Positions 34,086-43,707 of a DNA stretch of 64,000 nt are shown here, piece after piece. Each line of letters opens with the position of its first letter. Position 1 is the stretch's first letter. The position numbers and the translations under genes are program-made. The stretch comes from an uncultured Flavobacteriaceae bacterium (GTDB lineage Bacteria > Bacteroidota > Bacteroidia > Flavobacteriales > Flavobacteriaceae): contig CANKUU010000006.1 in assembly GCA_947486785.1 (NCBI GenBank), forward strand, positions 1-64,000, in the 5' to 3' direction. The notes under the pieces are model-generated. The model was not told the DNA's origin, did no database searches, and saw only the letters and a list, made by a program, of their open reading frames with translations.

Positions 34086-34538
34086 TTATGACGCTTTTTT
34101 CTTCATGTGATATACTTGAATAGGAGGTAGTTTTCCTATCTCTGTATGCCTTCTTTTTGTGTTATAGAATTCTATATATTCGTTTACCATTTCATATAAG
34201 TCAAGACCTCCGTTAGGAGGATTAAGATATATCTTTTCATATTTGATAGACTTCCAGAAACGTTCGATATAAATATTGTCTAGAGCCCTTCCCTTGCCGT
34301 CCATCGATATTTGAATATTATGGCTCTTAAGCACTTCGATATATTGGGTACTGGTATATTGAGAGCCCTGATCTGAATTATGTATTTCAGGCGCACCATG
34401 TTTACTGATAGTATCTTCTAATAGGATATGGATACTTATAGTTTTTAGGGTCTTTGATGGTGGTTCAAAATAAGAACTATATATCTGAAAATCAACAGAT
34501 TGAATTGCTACCGAAAGTGCCTGGTTAAATAGCCGCAA
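34086..34538 (-). pseudogene. IS3-family transposase remnant (C-terminal integrase-core fragment)
   Basis: 150 codons, of which about the last 105 match the C-terminal half of an IS3-family OrfB: SKHGAPEIHNSDQGSQYTS (second catalytic Asp), DGKGRALDNIYIERFWKSIKYE (catalytic Glu) and EYIEFYNTKRRHTEIG. The first catalytic Asp region and OrfA are missing, and the first ~40 codons do not look like transposase, so the copy is truncated and surely inactive. No clear terminal inverted repeats or target duplication were found. It marks past insertion or recombination inside the polysaccharide locus. Confidence 0.8.
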
Positions 34539-34581
34539 TTGCGCTTTTAAAGAACTTGTTAGTACTATATGGTTTAGGTGT

Positions 34582-34607
34582 CAAATTAATTTTTTAAAAT
34601 TAATTTG
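34582..34607. repeat. Perfect 12-bp inverted repeat with 2-base loop
   Basis: 34582-34593 pairs perfectly with 34596-34607. The second arm also overlaps a further inverted pair (AATTTGGCT at 34602-34610, AGCCAAATT at 34630-34638). The set lies in the ~240-bp gap between the IS3 remnant and the next glycosyltransferase gene. It could be a terminator or a leftover of mobile DNA. Confidence 0.55.
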
Positions 34608-34779
34608 GCTAGTTTAAAGCTGTAGAGTAAGCCAAATTAGCCGTTTTTAACATTTTTAAAGTTAAATAGTATTGCTTTTTACATCTTAGCAGAAGCCTTA
34701 AATAAAATTTGATAACGTAAGAATGTACCCTTTAATTTTTTTTAGATGCTTTAATTTATTGATTTAACGTTATAAATAG

Positions 34780-35913
34780 TTAGGGCGTAGTGTTACTTCT
34801 CCATAGTTTTTGGTAATCACTAAATACCTTTTGCATAGTATAATTAGCGAGTACTTTTTTTATTCCATTCTGTCCCATTTCTTGCAATTTGTTTGGGCTA
34901 GTTACTGCATATTCGATGGCTTTTGTAAGTTCTTCTGTATTTTTTGGCTTAACGCATAAACCACATTTTTGTTTGCTTTCAATATCAAGCATTTGCGGAA
35001 TAGCGCCTACATTGGTTGCAATTATTGCCGCCCCCATGGCCATACCTTCGAGAACTACATTTGGGAAACCTTCGGTGTAACTTGGAAGAGCAACCATGGA
35101 ATGAGCTCTCATTTTTTCTAAAACCTTAGACTTCTCTAAGGCTCCTTCAAATATAAGCCAGGCACCACTAGCTCTTTTTTTAGCTATTTCCATTAAAGCA
35201 ACTTTCGTGTGCTCTTCGTAGGGGCCAACTAAGGTTAAGCATTCTACTTTTTCAATTACGGCACAGGCCTCAACAAGTTCAAAAACACCTTTTTGTTTTA
35301 CTACATGGCCAACAAACAATATGTTGCCAGGAGGTCTTTTTTGATAATTTTCATTTACAGTGATACATTGATTAGCTACACCAATTGAAATTGGGTTAGG
35401 CATTTGACAAATATTTGTAAATCCTTTAGATATTAGTGTATTGTAAGAGAGTAAATCAAGGACTATTGAGTATTTGCTTTTTTTTATAACCTTACTTATT
35501 AGCTTGTATTCCCAGTTAGGTTGTTCGGCTAATTGAGGTATTCGACCAAACCTCCAATGTGCGATAACAGGTATATTGTTTTGTTTTGCTAACCTAATAA
35601 TTAATAAATCTTTTAGCAGAGAGTAGGAGGCGCTACTTACTAAATGAATAATGTCAGGCTTGTTCTTAATTAGATTTTTTACTTTTTTGTAGATCCGAAA
35701 AGAATTTATAATACCGGTATAAATTCTAGTAAATTGAGACCTCGAGGTAATTCGGCGATGCTTACTTGAAGAATCGCATAATGTTAATGCTATTTCTTTA
35801 TTCTCTAAGGTTTTGTAGTAATCGGTTACATTTACAGTCCAAGAAGCGATTCCGCCTATAGGTGGCGGTAAAGGAGCAACTAGTACTACGTTGAGAAGTT
35901 TTTTGGGTGGCAT
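34780..35913 (-). CDS. Glycosyltransferase family 4
   Basis: 377 residues, GT-B fold. The N-terminal motif VVLVAPLPPPIGGIASWT is typical of GT4 enzymes. Later come NILFVGHVVKQKGVFELVEA, TLVGPYEEH and PSYTEGFPNVVLEGMAMGAAII (E-x7-E donor-binding region). It adds a sugar to the repeat unit; specificity is unknown. It is the last intact gene of the minus-strand run starting near 38.4 kb. Confidence 0.9.
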   Translation of the reverse strand: MPPKKLLNVVLVAPLPPPIGGIASWTVNVTDYYKTLENKEIALTLCDSSSKHRRITSRSQFTRIYTGIINSFRIYKKVKNLIKNKPDIIHLVSSASYSLLKDLLIIRLAKQNNIPVIAHWRFGRIPQLAEQPNWEYKLISKVIKKSKYSIVLDLLSYNTLISKGFTNICQMPNPISIGVANQCITVNENYQKRPPGNILFVGHVVKQKGVFELVEACAVIEKVECLTLVGPYEEHTKVALMEIAKKRASGAWLIFEGALEKSKVLEKMRAHSMVALPSYTEGFPNVVLEGMAMGAAIIATNVGAIPQMLDIESKQKCGLCVKPKNTEELTKAIEYAVTSPNKLQEMGQNGIKKVLANYTMQKVFSDYQKLWRSNTTP

Positions 35914-35986
35914 TAGTTTTGCTTTTTAATATTGTTATTTATTCAATACCTATGGTTGTTTGAATAAGAAACTGTCTTTCGATAGC

Positions 35987-37174
35987 TCAAATAATTTTTG
36001 AAATAAAGGCGTCAAAATTATCAATATGTTTTTTGTAATAAAAAGACTTTTCTGCTTCACGCTGTGCAGCGGCCTTAAATTTACTTTTTAGAGTATGGTC
36101 TAAATTTATAGCTTTAGTGAGCGCCTTTACTAATGCTTCAATGGTATTGTCGGTAACAATAAAGCCATTGGTATTTTCGTGTAAGTATAATCCAATATCG
36201 CTTGTTAAGTTTGCTATTACAGGAAGACCTGCCGCTAAACTTTCTACGAATTTTGTTGGAAATCCGGCATTTGCGTATCGCATGTTTGGTCTAATTAATA
36301 CAGAAAAATCAGCTTTTGCTAAATTTTCAGGTATTTCATTTTGATTTATTCTGCCATGAAAAACAATTGTTTGGCCTAGTTCTTTTAATAATTCTCTTTC
36401 CTCTCCTAAAACGTCTTGAATTTGTTCTGGACTGGGGCCGAATAAATGCAGTTTAATTGAATGCCCTTGATCTACAATTTTTTTGACACTCTTAATGATA
36501 ATATCTATGGAGTCTTTTTTTGCTGGAACCCCTGCATATAAAAGATTTAGGCTCTTTTGATCGAAAGAACTAACCTGGTCAAATTTCCATTTTTCATCAT
36601 CAAGGTCGAACAGCTGAGGTATTCTAATTGTGGTCATTCCCTTTTCTATAAAATACTTTTGTAGAAAAGAACTAATAGCTATGACTCCATCACATTTTGG
36701 TATTAATTTTTGAATTGCAAAATTCATATCCCAAAACATCGGACTCCATTTGCCTCCATTTATTTGCACAGGATCGTACCATTCGACAATATCGGTTATT
36801 AGTTTTATGTTATTTTTTTTTACATATTTTAAAAGCGGTTGTAGATATGTTGCGCTATTTCCGTAGTAAATAATAATATCACATGCTATGGCTTTTTCTT
36901 TTAAAATTGCAATGGTCATTTTACCTGAAAACATTACCTGTTTTGCTCTATTAACTAAAGAGGGTTTATTAGGTATGTTAAAGTATCTAAAATCTTGATA
37001 ATTGCCTGATAAACAGTTGGGGTCATCTGTACGCATACACTTTCCTATGTAAACCACATCATAACCAATACTTTTTAATATTTTACCTATACCGATAACT
37101 CTCGTACTTGCAGCATCACCAAACGGAAAATTAAATCTACCAACGATTGCTACTGTTTTTTTTTTCTTGTTCAA
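35987..37174 (-). CDS. Glycosyltransferase family 4
   Basis: 395 residues from a TTG start (NKKKKTVAIVGRFNFPFGDAAST). The N-terminal domain contains CDIIIYYGNSATYLQPLL. The C-terminal domain has LNLLYAGVPAKKDSID, HLFGPSPEQ and FPTKFVESLAAGLPVIAN (donor-binding Glu). It lies 12 bp after the Wzy-like gene. The start region contains a run of ten A residues in coding sense, a possible slippage site. Confidence 0.87.
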   Translation of the reverse strand: MNKKKKTVAIVGRFNFPFGDAASTRVIGIGKILKSIGYDVVYIGKCMRTDDPNCLSGNYQDFRYFNIPNKPSLVNRAKQVMFSGKMTIAILKEKAIACDIIIYYGNSATYLQPLLKYVKKNNIKLITDIVEWYDPVQINGGKWSPMFWDMNFAIQKLIPKCDGVIAISSFLQKYFIEKGMTTIRIPQLFDLDDEKWKFDQVSSFDQKSLNLLYAGVPAKKDSIDIIIKSVKKIVDQGHSIKLHLFGPSPEQIQDVLGEERELLKELGQTIVFHGRINQNEIPENLAKADFSVLIRPNMRYANAGFPTKFVESLAAGLPVIANLTSDIGLYLHENTNGFIVTDNTIEALVKALTKAINLDHTLKSKFKAAAQREAEKSFYYKKHIDNFDAFISKII

Positions 37175-37186
37175 GATGTGCTAATT

Positions 37187-38383
37187 TTATTTAATAGTTT
37201 TAATGGTGTGTATTTTAAATTTTTCATTGTAAGCGTTTATTACACCTAAAAAGATGCAAGAAACCGAGAATAGGTTAAAGTAACCTATCATTATTGGTTC
37301 AACAAAAAACACCAAAATGATACAAATACTGTAAGATAAAACTAAGGCGTTAAAAGATAATTCTTTAGGGTGAAGCGCTAGTGCTTTTTTAATGTCAAAA
37401 AAAGATTTAAAATGAAAAAAAATCAAGAAAATCATAGGCAATATTCCACCAATCATAGCTACATCTAGCCAAAGGTTGTGTGCGAAACCAAATTCATTTT
37501 TACTCCAACCCATTGGCTTTGTAAATATGTTTTCTGCTGCTTTTTCCCACCTTTGGCTTCTTCCTCCAGCACTTGCAACATTTTTTGAGTCTTCCATTCT
37601 ACTAGCGTACACACTCATCCAATCGGCATCTTTATCAAAATTAACCTGAGTAGCGAAAAGGCCAATAAATACAACAAGACCGAGCAACATTGGAAGGTTT
37701 TTCTTAAGGGACTGTTTTTTTAACGCATACAATACTGTTATTAGTATTGAAATAAAGCCAATTGCCAATTGAGTTCTACTACCAAGTCTAATAACACAAA
37801 TTAAGGAAAGAAAGAATATGACTCCACTAAAAATTTTAAAACTTAAACTAAGTTTTAATTGCTTTATTAGAAGTAGACCAGGTAAACTCATATTGAATAA
37901 AAAATAAGAACTCATATTTGTTGCATTTAGTACACTACCATTCCAAAATAACGGTAAGTTTCTTTCAACTGAGGCAAAACCACCTTTTAGAAATACTTGT
38001 AAAACCGAAATCATTGGTGTTATAGAAAAAGTAAAACCAATACAAATAAGAAGAATAAATAAGTTTTTATGACTACAAAATTGATTTATAAAGTATTTCC
38101 CTAAAAGATAAAATCCTGGAGGTATAATGGCATAAACAAAGATATATTGTTGCCCGCCAGTTGGATCAAAACTGTAAAAAAGAGCATAGGTAATTGAAAA
38201 TATACTAATTAGTACATAACCTTTATCTAAATTTTTTAAAAGGAAGTCTTTTTTGAAAAATATTAAGGTAACGGCAATCCAACCAAAAACATATCCTCTA
38301 GCATATGGATCTAATAAGTATAAAAATAGACTCATACTTATAGGAAAATCAAAAGACTTAAAGTATTTTATTGTTGCGTTCAT
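37187..38383 (-). CDS. Wzy-like polysaccharide polymerase / O-antigen ligase family protein
   Basis: 398 residues with about 10-11 hydrophobic segments. A large loop (about 265-315) carries the Wzy_C pattern: GGRSQRWEKAAENIFTKPMG followed by FAHNLWLDVAMIGG. Such proteins join repeat units (Wzy) or ligate polymer to lipid A (WaaL) in the periplasm. Locus context with Wzx, Wza and Wzc favours Wzy. Confidence 0.82.
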   Translation of the reverse strand: MNATIKYFKSFDFPISMSLFLYLLDPYARGYVFGWIAVTLIFFKKDFLLKNLDKGYVLISIFSITYALFYSFDPTGGQQYIFVYAIIPPGFYLLGKYFINQFCSHKNLFILLICIGFTFSITPMISVLQVFLKGGFASVERNLPLFWNGSVLNATNMSSYFLFNMSLPGLLLIKQLKLSLSFKIFSGVIFFLSLICVIRLGSRTQLAIGFISILITVLYALKKQSLKKNLPMLLGLVVFIGLFATQVNFDKDADWMSVYASRMEDSKNVASAGGRSQRWEKAAENIFTKPMGWSKNEFGFAHNLWLDVAMIGGILPMIFLIFFHFKSFFDIKKALALHPKELSFNALVLSYSICIILVFFVEPIMIGYFNLFSVSCIFLGVINAYNEKFKIHTIKTIK

Positions 38384-38559
38384 TAGTTATTTCTAAAAAA
38401 AAATACTGTGCTTTTAGCGTCTATTTTTATAACTGTAATTCTTCATCAGTATACGTATCATAAGATGAAATTTAATAGTTCTTTTTAAAGAAACGCAAAA
38501 AAATATAGTTTTATAAAGTTAGGCAGCGATTTATAATAAACTTAAAGATTAATAAGTCA

Positions 38560-39735
38560 TTAAAATATTTTTCGTTTTAAATTTCCAAGTCTAATCAAGG
38601 TGATTTTGAAAAATAAGAAGGCCGCATCTTTGAGTGTAACAATTTTGTAATTGTATACTAATTCATTATATCGGTTTTTTGTAAAATTATTTGCTTTGGG
38701 TTGTGATAAGTCATAAAGGAATATGTCATCACCTGAAATTTTAAATATAATATTTATGTCAATGGGTTTTAATCTTTTACCAAAACTTTTTAAAATAGTA
38801 TAGTCTATTTTTTTTGTGGTAAGTAAATATTGAACATTTGACGGTAATGGTTTAAAGCCATATAGATCAATACAACAATTATCACTAGTTAGATCAAGAT
38901 GTTTAGCTAGGTTTTTGTTTTCGTAAAAAGCATCGTAAATACTGTTCGATTCTTCTAAACGAGAAAAATTAAAATTTGATTGAATGTTGTATCTTAAAGT
39001 AACTTGATAAGCAGTAGTATTCTGAAAATTATGAGTGCCTGCCTCCCCAAAATTGGTAGATAAAGCAATTTTTGGATATAAGAAATATTTATTTGTTTCA
39101 ATCAAATATACGATGTAGTATTTTAACCAAGATTTTTCGGACCAGCTAGTAACCGTATAAGGTATGGTAGAAGGTTTTACCTGCAGAATTTGATTGGTTT
39201 CATACCATTGTATAAAAGATTGCCATTGTACTTTAGTCCAACATTGACCCCATGATGCGGCATACTGAAAATACCAGTTATCAAAACCATCCTCTATAGG
39301 AGAAAAATTTTGATGAGTTTGTTGATTTAATTGGTGATTATAGAGTGAGATACCGCCTATATAGTCTTTGTCACTACTAAATTTTAATGCCTCAACTGCG
39401 TATCTATAAAACGTTGGCGCTACAAGAAGATCATCTTCAAGTACAATAACACTACCATACTCAACAGCAAAATTAGCACACTTGATTATATGTTTTCTTA
39501 AGCCTAAATTTTCTTCGTGATATTTGATGATTTTTTCTCCGAATGACCAAATAAATTGTTTAGCAATTTTTAATACTTCGTTATTTGTTTCGTGATAGTC
39601 GATACTAATTATCAAGGGAATTTCATCAAATTCTTTATAATCAGCAAGCGCAAGTGAATTTAAAATTCTTGCCAAACAATCTGGCCTATTGTAAGCCACA
39701 ACAACGATTGGAGTAATGGTGTTTTTCAATGTCAT
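38560..39735 (-). CDS. Glycosyltransferase, GT-A fold (GT2 / GNT-I-like)
   Basis: 391 residues: ITPIVVVAYNRPDCLARILNSL, a positioning region HEENLGLRKHIIKCANFA, and metal-binding VIVLEDDLLVAPTFYRY. The middle part contains an aromatic stretch (WYFQYAASWGQCWTKVQW) often seen in this group. It probably adds a sugar to the lipid-linked unit. A 176-bp gap separates it from the downstream Wzy gene. Confidence 0.82.
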   Translation of the reverse strand: MTLKNTITPIVVVAYNRPDCLARILNSLALADYKEFDEIPLIISIDYHETNNEVLKIAKQFIWSFGEKIIKYHEENLGLRKHIIKCANFAVEYGSVIVLEDDLLVAPTFYRYAVEALKFSSDKDYIGGISLYNHQLNQQTHQNFSPIEDGFDNWYFQYAASWGQCWTKVQWQSFIQWYETNQILQVKPSTIPYTVTSWSEKSWLKYYIVYLIETNKYFLYPKIALSTNFGEAGTHNFQNTTAYQVTLRYNIQSNFNFSRLEESNSIYDAFYENKNLAKHLDLTSDNCCIDLYGFKPLPSNVQYLLTTKKIDYTILKSFGKRLKPIDINIIFKISGDDIFLYDLSQPKANNFTKNRYNELVYNYKIVTLKDAAFLFFKITLIRLGNLKRKIF

Positions 39736-39940
39736 TGCTTTTAGCTTAATCTTTTTTGCATTTTAAAGTAACAAACATTCTCATAACTTTAAAGTCATTT
39801 AAAATTTATAAAGAAAAGTTGTTATGCAAATATAATTGTTAAATGGTAGGATTACTACCAAAGCTAAAAAACGTTTTTAAAACAAGTTTATTGTAAGAAA
39901 TTAATCTCTTATATTTTTGGGAAAAATCTGTTTTTTGTAA

Positions 39941-42900
39941 TTACTGGTTAGTAGGGGGCGTAAATCTTACATTGTTCCAAGAGCAGTTTTGCCATTTTAC
40001 ATCAAACCTACTATACGGTGCATACTTACCCTGAACTTCAATTATTAATTCATTTCCGTTTGTAAAATTGCAGTTTGTAAAAAGTATATCTTCTGTTTTG
40101 TAATAAGTAACTGCAACAGAATTAAAGTCTCTAAAATTACAATTAGTAAATTTATTTCTACTTGCTTTAACACTAAAATTGGTAGCAGACCCTACGTTAA
40201 GAACTCTATCCACATTTTTAACTGTTATATGCTCAAAATTATTATCGTGTCCCATACTAGCAGCATCACGATCGCCACCTTCTCCGACAGCTCCGTCATT
40301 ATTATCTCTCCAGGTAATGGCTTTATAGGTGTTCTCAATAGTCATATTTTTAATGGTGTTGTGATGAGCTCCATTTAAAATAAAAAGGCTAACTTCTGAT
40401 GGTTCTTTTCCTGGACCAATTATTTTACAGCCATCCATTGTATTGTTTTTAACTCCTGAAAAATTAAACTCAAAGGTGGTATTTTTAGCGATACAGTTCT
40501 TAAACGTATTATTTTCGGCTAAATCTTTCATGTCGAATCCATGTCCAGTATGAAAAAGATCTCCAACACGTTCCGCGTAACTATTTTCTATTCTTGAATT
40601 ATTTGTGCCATTGGAAAATAAGAAATAGTAATCGGTTGGGTTAGTGGCGTTATTACTATAGGCCTTAGAGTTTTTTATCAAACCGTAATCAGCACCAGCC
40701 AAATTATAACCTTCTGCACCAGCATTTAGAATGAAGCAATTTTCAATTTTTACATTATTTCCTTTTAAATTGAAACCAAAACCGTCGTAGCTATTTCTAT
40801 TTTGAATGCCAATATTTACAGAAATAATATTTTTAAATGTATTATGGGTGGCTCTTTCAATATTAAGTACCGCTTTAGAGTATCCAGTAATTTGAAAATT
40901 CTCAAATTCAATATAACTATGATACGATGTAATAGCCTGTCCACTGCCCGGTGTACCTGTTAGTAAAGGCATCTCACTTGCACTAATTCTATCGCCATAA
41001 TTGAAGGTCGATTCTTGACTACTAGATATATCACCAGGAGAATTTTTGTAACCAACAAACCGTATTGGATTTCCACTAGACCCATTGTTTTGTGTTAGAA
41101 GTTCTTTATTACCATAATTACCCGCCTTTACGTAAACTATGTCTCCTGCTCTTGCAACGTTTAAGGCATGCTCTATACTCCAAGCAGAAGATTCTGATTG
41201 ACCATTATTTGAAGAATTTCCGCTAGTGGTTACGTAATATCCTGTCCTAGATCCTTGTGAAGGGTTTGATTGTTGAACAGTTATAGTAATTGATTTAGAA
41301 TTTGTTAATCCTTCGGCATCTCTAACTGTTAAATTAACAACATAAGTTCCAGCCGTTGTAAAGGTATGCGATGGTGTAGCATTTGTTGCTGTTTCTCCAT
41401 CTTTAAAATCCCATAGGTAGCTAACGATGCCTTTGTCATCTGTTGAATTTTGACCTGAAAATTCAACATTCAAAGGAGCTTTACCTACCACTTTATTAGA
41501 GTTTACTACAGCAATTGGAGCTCTATTTTGTGCGGGCTCAGCAATTACAGTAACCGTTTTAGTACTCGAGAGTCCTTCTTCGTCCGTTACAACTAGTTCA
41601 ACTACATAGGTACCTGGTGTTGTAAATTTGTGCCTAGGGTTTGATGTAGTTGAGGTTGATCCATTTTTAAAGTCCCATGCGTAATTTACTACTCCCTTAT
41701 CATCTGTAGAATTATCACCAACAAATTGTACATTTAACGGAACTGTCCCAGAGGATGGAGTAGCAATAGCTACAGCAACAGGAGCCTCATTAGCTTTGGG
41801 CAAAACAGTTATGGTAATATCTTTTTTGTTAGATAAACCATTTTCATCAGTAACCGTTAACTCAACTACATACGTGCCAGCAGTTGTAAAGGTATGAGCT
41901 GTATTTGCTGAATTTGCTGTGCTACCATCCTTAAAGTTCCAAAGATAACTTGATATGGCGTTGTCATCTGTTGATTTATCACCAGTAAAAGAAATTTCTA
42001 AAGGGGCCTCTCCTGTTAGTTTGTTTGCAGTTGCAATTGCTTTAGGTGCTTGGTTAGGTGTTTCGTTAACAGTAATGGTTACATTGTCTGTTGATGAGAG
42101 TCCATCTTCATCGGTAACTGTTAGTACTACTTGGTACGTGCCGATTGCTGTAAAGGTATGAACAGGATTAGAAGAACTAGACCTAGCTCCGTCATTAAAA
42201 TCCCAAGCGTAAGATTTAATTTTGTTGTCGTCACTTGAGTTACTTCCTGTAAAAGTTACTGATAAGGGAGCATTGCCAGTAGTAGGAGATCCATCTGCAA
42301 CCGCAATTGGCGCATTATTATTTTGTTGCTGCTCTTCTTCATTAGTTCCGTTACCTTCTTCTTCGGTGTTGTTTTCTTCTTCGGTGTTGTTTTCTTCTTC
42401 GGTGTTGTTTTCTTCTCCGGTGTTATTTTCTTCTTCGGTGTTGTTCTCTTCTTCGGTGTTGTTTTCTTCTTCGGTGTTGTTTTCTTCTTCGGTGTTGTTC
42501 TCTTCTTCAGTATCGTTTTCTCCTTCAGTTTCTGGTATTGCATCCGAATCTTTAGCTACTTCATATGTAACTACTAATTTAGGACCAATTCCTAAATGGT
42601 GTTCTTTTGAGGCAAAGGCCAAATCATTTGCGCCTTTATGATCTAAGACTAGAGTTGAATTTTCAGGTGCGATGTTCTCCGTATTCAAAGAAATTGACTC
42701 CGTCGATCCTAAATGATATTCTTTTAAAATTGAGCCTAATTCCATATCTATTTCTGGCGCAGTTTCTGCTGATAAGTTATTTTCTGTCCAACTACTGGTT
42801 TCAGCTTTATATACAGTTACTTTACCATTTCCATCATCACTATCAATGGTAAACTGAAGTTTAACATCAACAATTTTACCTCCAATAGCTTCAATTGGAT

Positions 42901-43234
42901 TAAGGTTAAACATTAAATAACTTGTTCTATAATCCTCTTGTAATCTTACAATACTTTGATTATACCCTTTGCCGCTTTGAATATGAGCGTCATGAATGGC
43001 AGAGAAACTTGTGGTTCTAACTTCAATATCGTCATCTTCGGTTGTGTTTTCTTCAGGAGATTCTTCAGGAGATTCTTCTTCAATAGTTCTTTCTTCTTCG
43101 GTAGTGTTAGATGAAGAATTACCTAAAGTCTCAGCTAATAAATCAGAATCTTTGGTACATGCTAAATTCACTATAATGGAAGAGATGATAAAAATAATAA
43201 AGGTAAAGTGAACTTTGGTAAGATTAAATTTCAT
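39941..43234 (-). CDS. Surface-type lipoprotein: DNRLRE/CBM96-like, Glu/Asn repeat, four PKD domains, parallel beta-helix
   Basis: 1097 residues. Lipoprotein signal with Cys26 (IIVNLAC) followed by TKDSDLL. Then an acidic linker, a DNRLRE/CBM96-like beta sandwich (about 70-228: HDAHIQSGKGYNQSIVRLQE, RTSYLMFNL), a repeated Asn-Thr-Glu linker (about 240-295), four PKD domains (about 306-392, 393-479, 480-568, 569-658; each with YxWDF/YLWNF and HTFTTAGTYVVELTV-type motifs), and a right-handed parallel beta-helix (about 665-1097) containing VGDLFHTGHGFDMK. The fold is typical of polysaccharide lyases and epimerases. Lying inside an exopolysaccharide locus, it may modify, cut or bind the polymer at the surface; activity is unproven. 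A paralogue is at 43708. Confidence 0.85.
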   Translation of the reverse strand: MKFNLTKVHFTFIIFIISSIIVNLACTKDSDLLAETLGNSSSNTTEEERTIEEESPEESPEENTTEDDDIEVRTTSFSAIHDAHIQSGKGYNQSIVRLQEDYRTSYLMFNLNPIEAIGGKIVDVKLQFTIDSDDGNGKVTVYKAETSSWTENNLSAETAPEIDMELGSILKEYHLGSTESISLNTENIAPENSTLVLDHKGANDLAFASKEHHLGIGPKLVVTYEVAKDSDAIPETEGENDTEEENNTEEENNTEEENNTEEENNTEEENNTGEENNTEEENNTEEENNTEEEGNGTNEEEQQQNNNAPIAVADGSPTTGNAPLSVTFTGSNSSDDNKIKSYAWDFNDGARSSSSNPVHTFTAIGTYQVVLTVTDEDGLSSTDNVTITVNETPNQAPKAIATANKLTGEAPLEISFTGDKSTDDNAISSYLWNFKDGSTANSANTAHTFTTAGTYVVELTVTDENGLSNKKDITITVLPKANEAPVAVAIATPSSGTVPLNVQFVGDNSTDDKGVVNYAWDFKNGSTSTTSNPRHKFTTPGTYVVELVVTDEEGLSSTKTVTVIAEPAQNRAPIAVVNSNKVVGKAPLNVEFSGQNSTDDKGIVSYLWDFKDGETATNATPSHTFTTAGTYVVNLTVRDAEGLTNSKSITITVQQSNPSQGSRTGYYVTTSGNSSNNGQSESSAWSIEHALNVARAGDIVYVKAGNYGNKELLTQNNGSSGNPIRFVGYKNSPGDISSSQESTFNYGDRISASEMPLLTGTPGSGQAITSYHSYIEFENFQITGYSKAVLNIERATHNTFKNIISVNIGIQNRNSYDGFGFNLKGNNVKIENCFILNAGAEGYNLAGADYGLIKNSKAYSNNATNPTDYYFLFSNGTNNSRIENSYAERVGDLFHTGHGFDMKDLAENNTFKNCIAKNTTFEFNFSGVKNNTMDGCKIIGPGKEPSEVSLFILNGAHHNTIKNMTIENTYKAITWRDNNDGAVGEGGDRDAASMGHDNNFEHITVKNVDRVLNVGSATNFSVKASRNKFTNCNFRDFNSVAVTYYKTEDILFTNCNFTNGNELIIEVQGKYAPYSRFDVKWQNCSWNNVRFTPPTNQ
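42353..42514. repeat. 18-bp tandem repeat, nine units, coding for (N/D)TEEEN
   Basis: Nine imperfect copies of an 18-bp unit encode the Glu/Asn/Thr linker of the lipoprotein gene. Copies differ by single bases (one encodes NTGEEN). The array is in frame, so copy-number change would lengthen or shorten the linker without breaking the gene. Confidence 0.9.
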
Positions 43235-43649
43235 TTTTCTATTAACTAATTGTGACTACTTTAAACTAATTGGCGGTAAACTTGAATTTTGGGCTGGTTT
43301 TAAAATTTGATTATTTTATTGATAAAGGACATTAAAATATTTAATTACTAAAGACTGTTTTAATGGAATTTGGTGTTTTTTATTTCTAAATATTGGACTT
43401 GTATCGGATCAAAAATTTAGGAAATAGCCTACAATTAGAATTCGTAAATCGTTGTAAATTTAAAGCTGCAAACTTAAAAATTAATTTTTTGTAAATCGTT
43501 GTAAAGCGATTATTTTCGATGAAATGCACAAAATTGTGATTTTTTTAAGAAAAAGATGTGCTTTTTGAGAACTGTTCTCGGTATTTTAGTTGAAATAGGC
43601 AGCGATGTAATAGAAGCTTTAACCTTTATTGTACATTTTCTGTAAAAAG
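43235..43649. other. AT-rich intergenic region upstream of the PKD lipoprotein gene
   Basis: About 415 bp without a recognisable gene. TTGTAAATCGTTGTAAA-like words recur near 43445-43505. It presumably carries the promoter of the minus-strand gene starting at 43234. Confidence 0.45.
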
Positions 43650-43679
43650 TAAAAACCTCGATATGTGAATATCGAGGTG
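43650..43679 (-). terminator. Rho-independent terminator of the second beta-helix lipoprotein gene
   Basis: A perfect 10-bp stem (43655-43664 with 43669-43678) and GTGA loop lie 30 bp after the minus-strand stop codon. Read on the minus strand, the stem is followed by TTTTTAC. Confidence 0.85.
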
Positions 43680-43707
43680 GTATCTACGTATAATAAAATG
43701 GTATGGT

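Noticed and set aside
34086-34538. Intact insertion sequence
   Set aside because: Only the C-terminal half of OrfB remains; the first catalytic Asp, OrfA, terminal repeats and target duplication are not found.
42353-42514. CRISPR-like repeat array
   Set aside because: Units are directly adjacent 18-bp copies without spacers and are in frame with a protein linker.
42222-42641. Plus-strand ORF of repeated Ser/Val/Leu/Phe opposite the PKD lipoprotein gene
   Set aside because: It is the antisense reading of the 18-bp Glu/Asn repeat; the minus-strand frame has a signal peptide and known domains.
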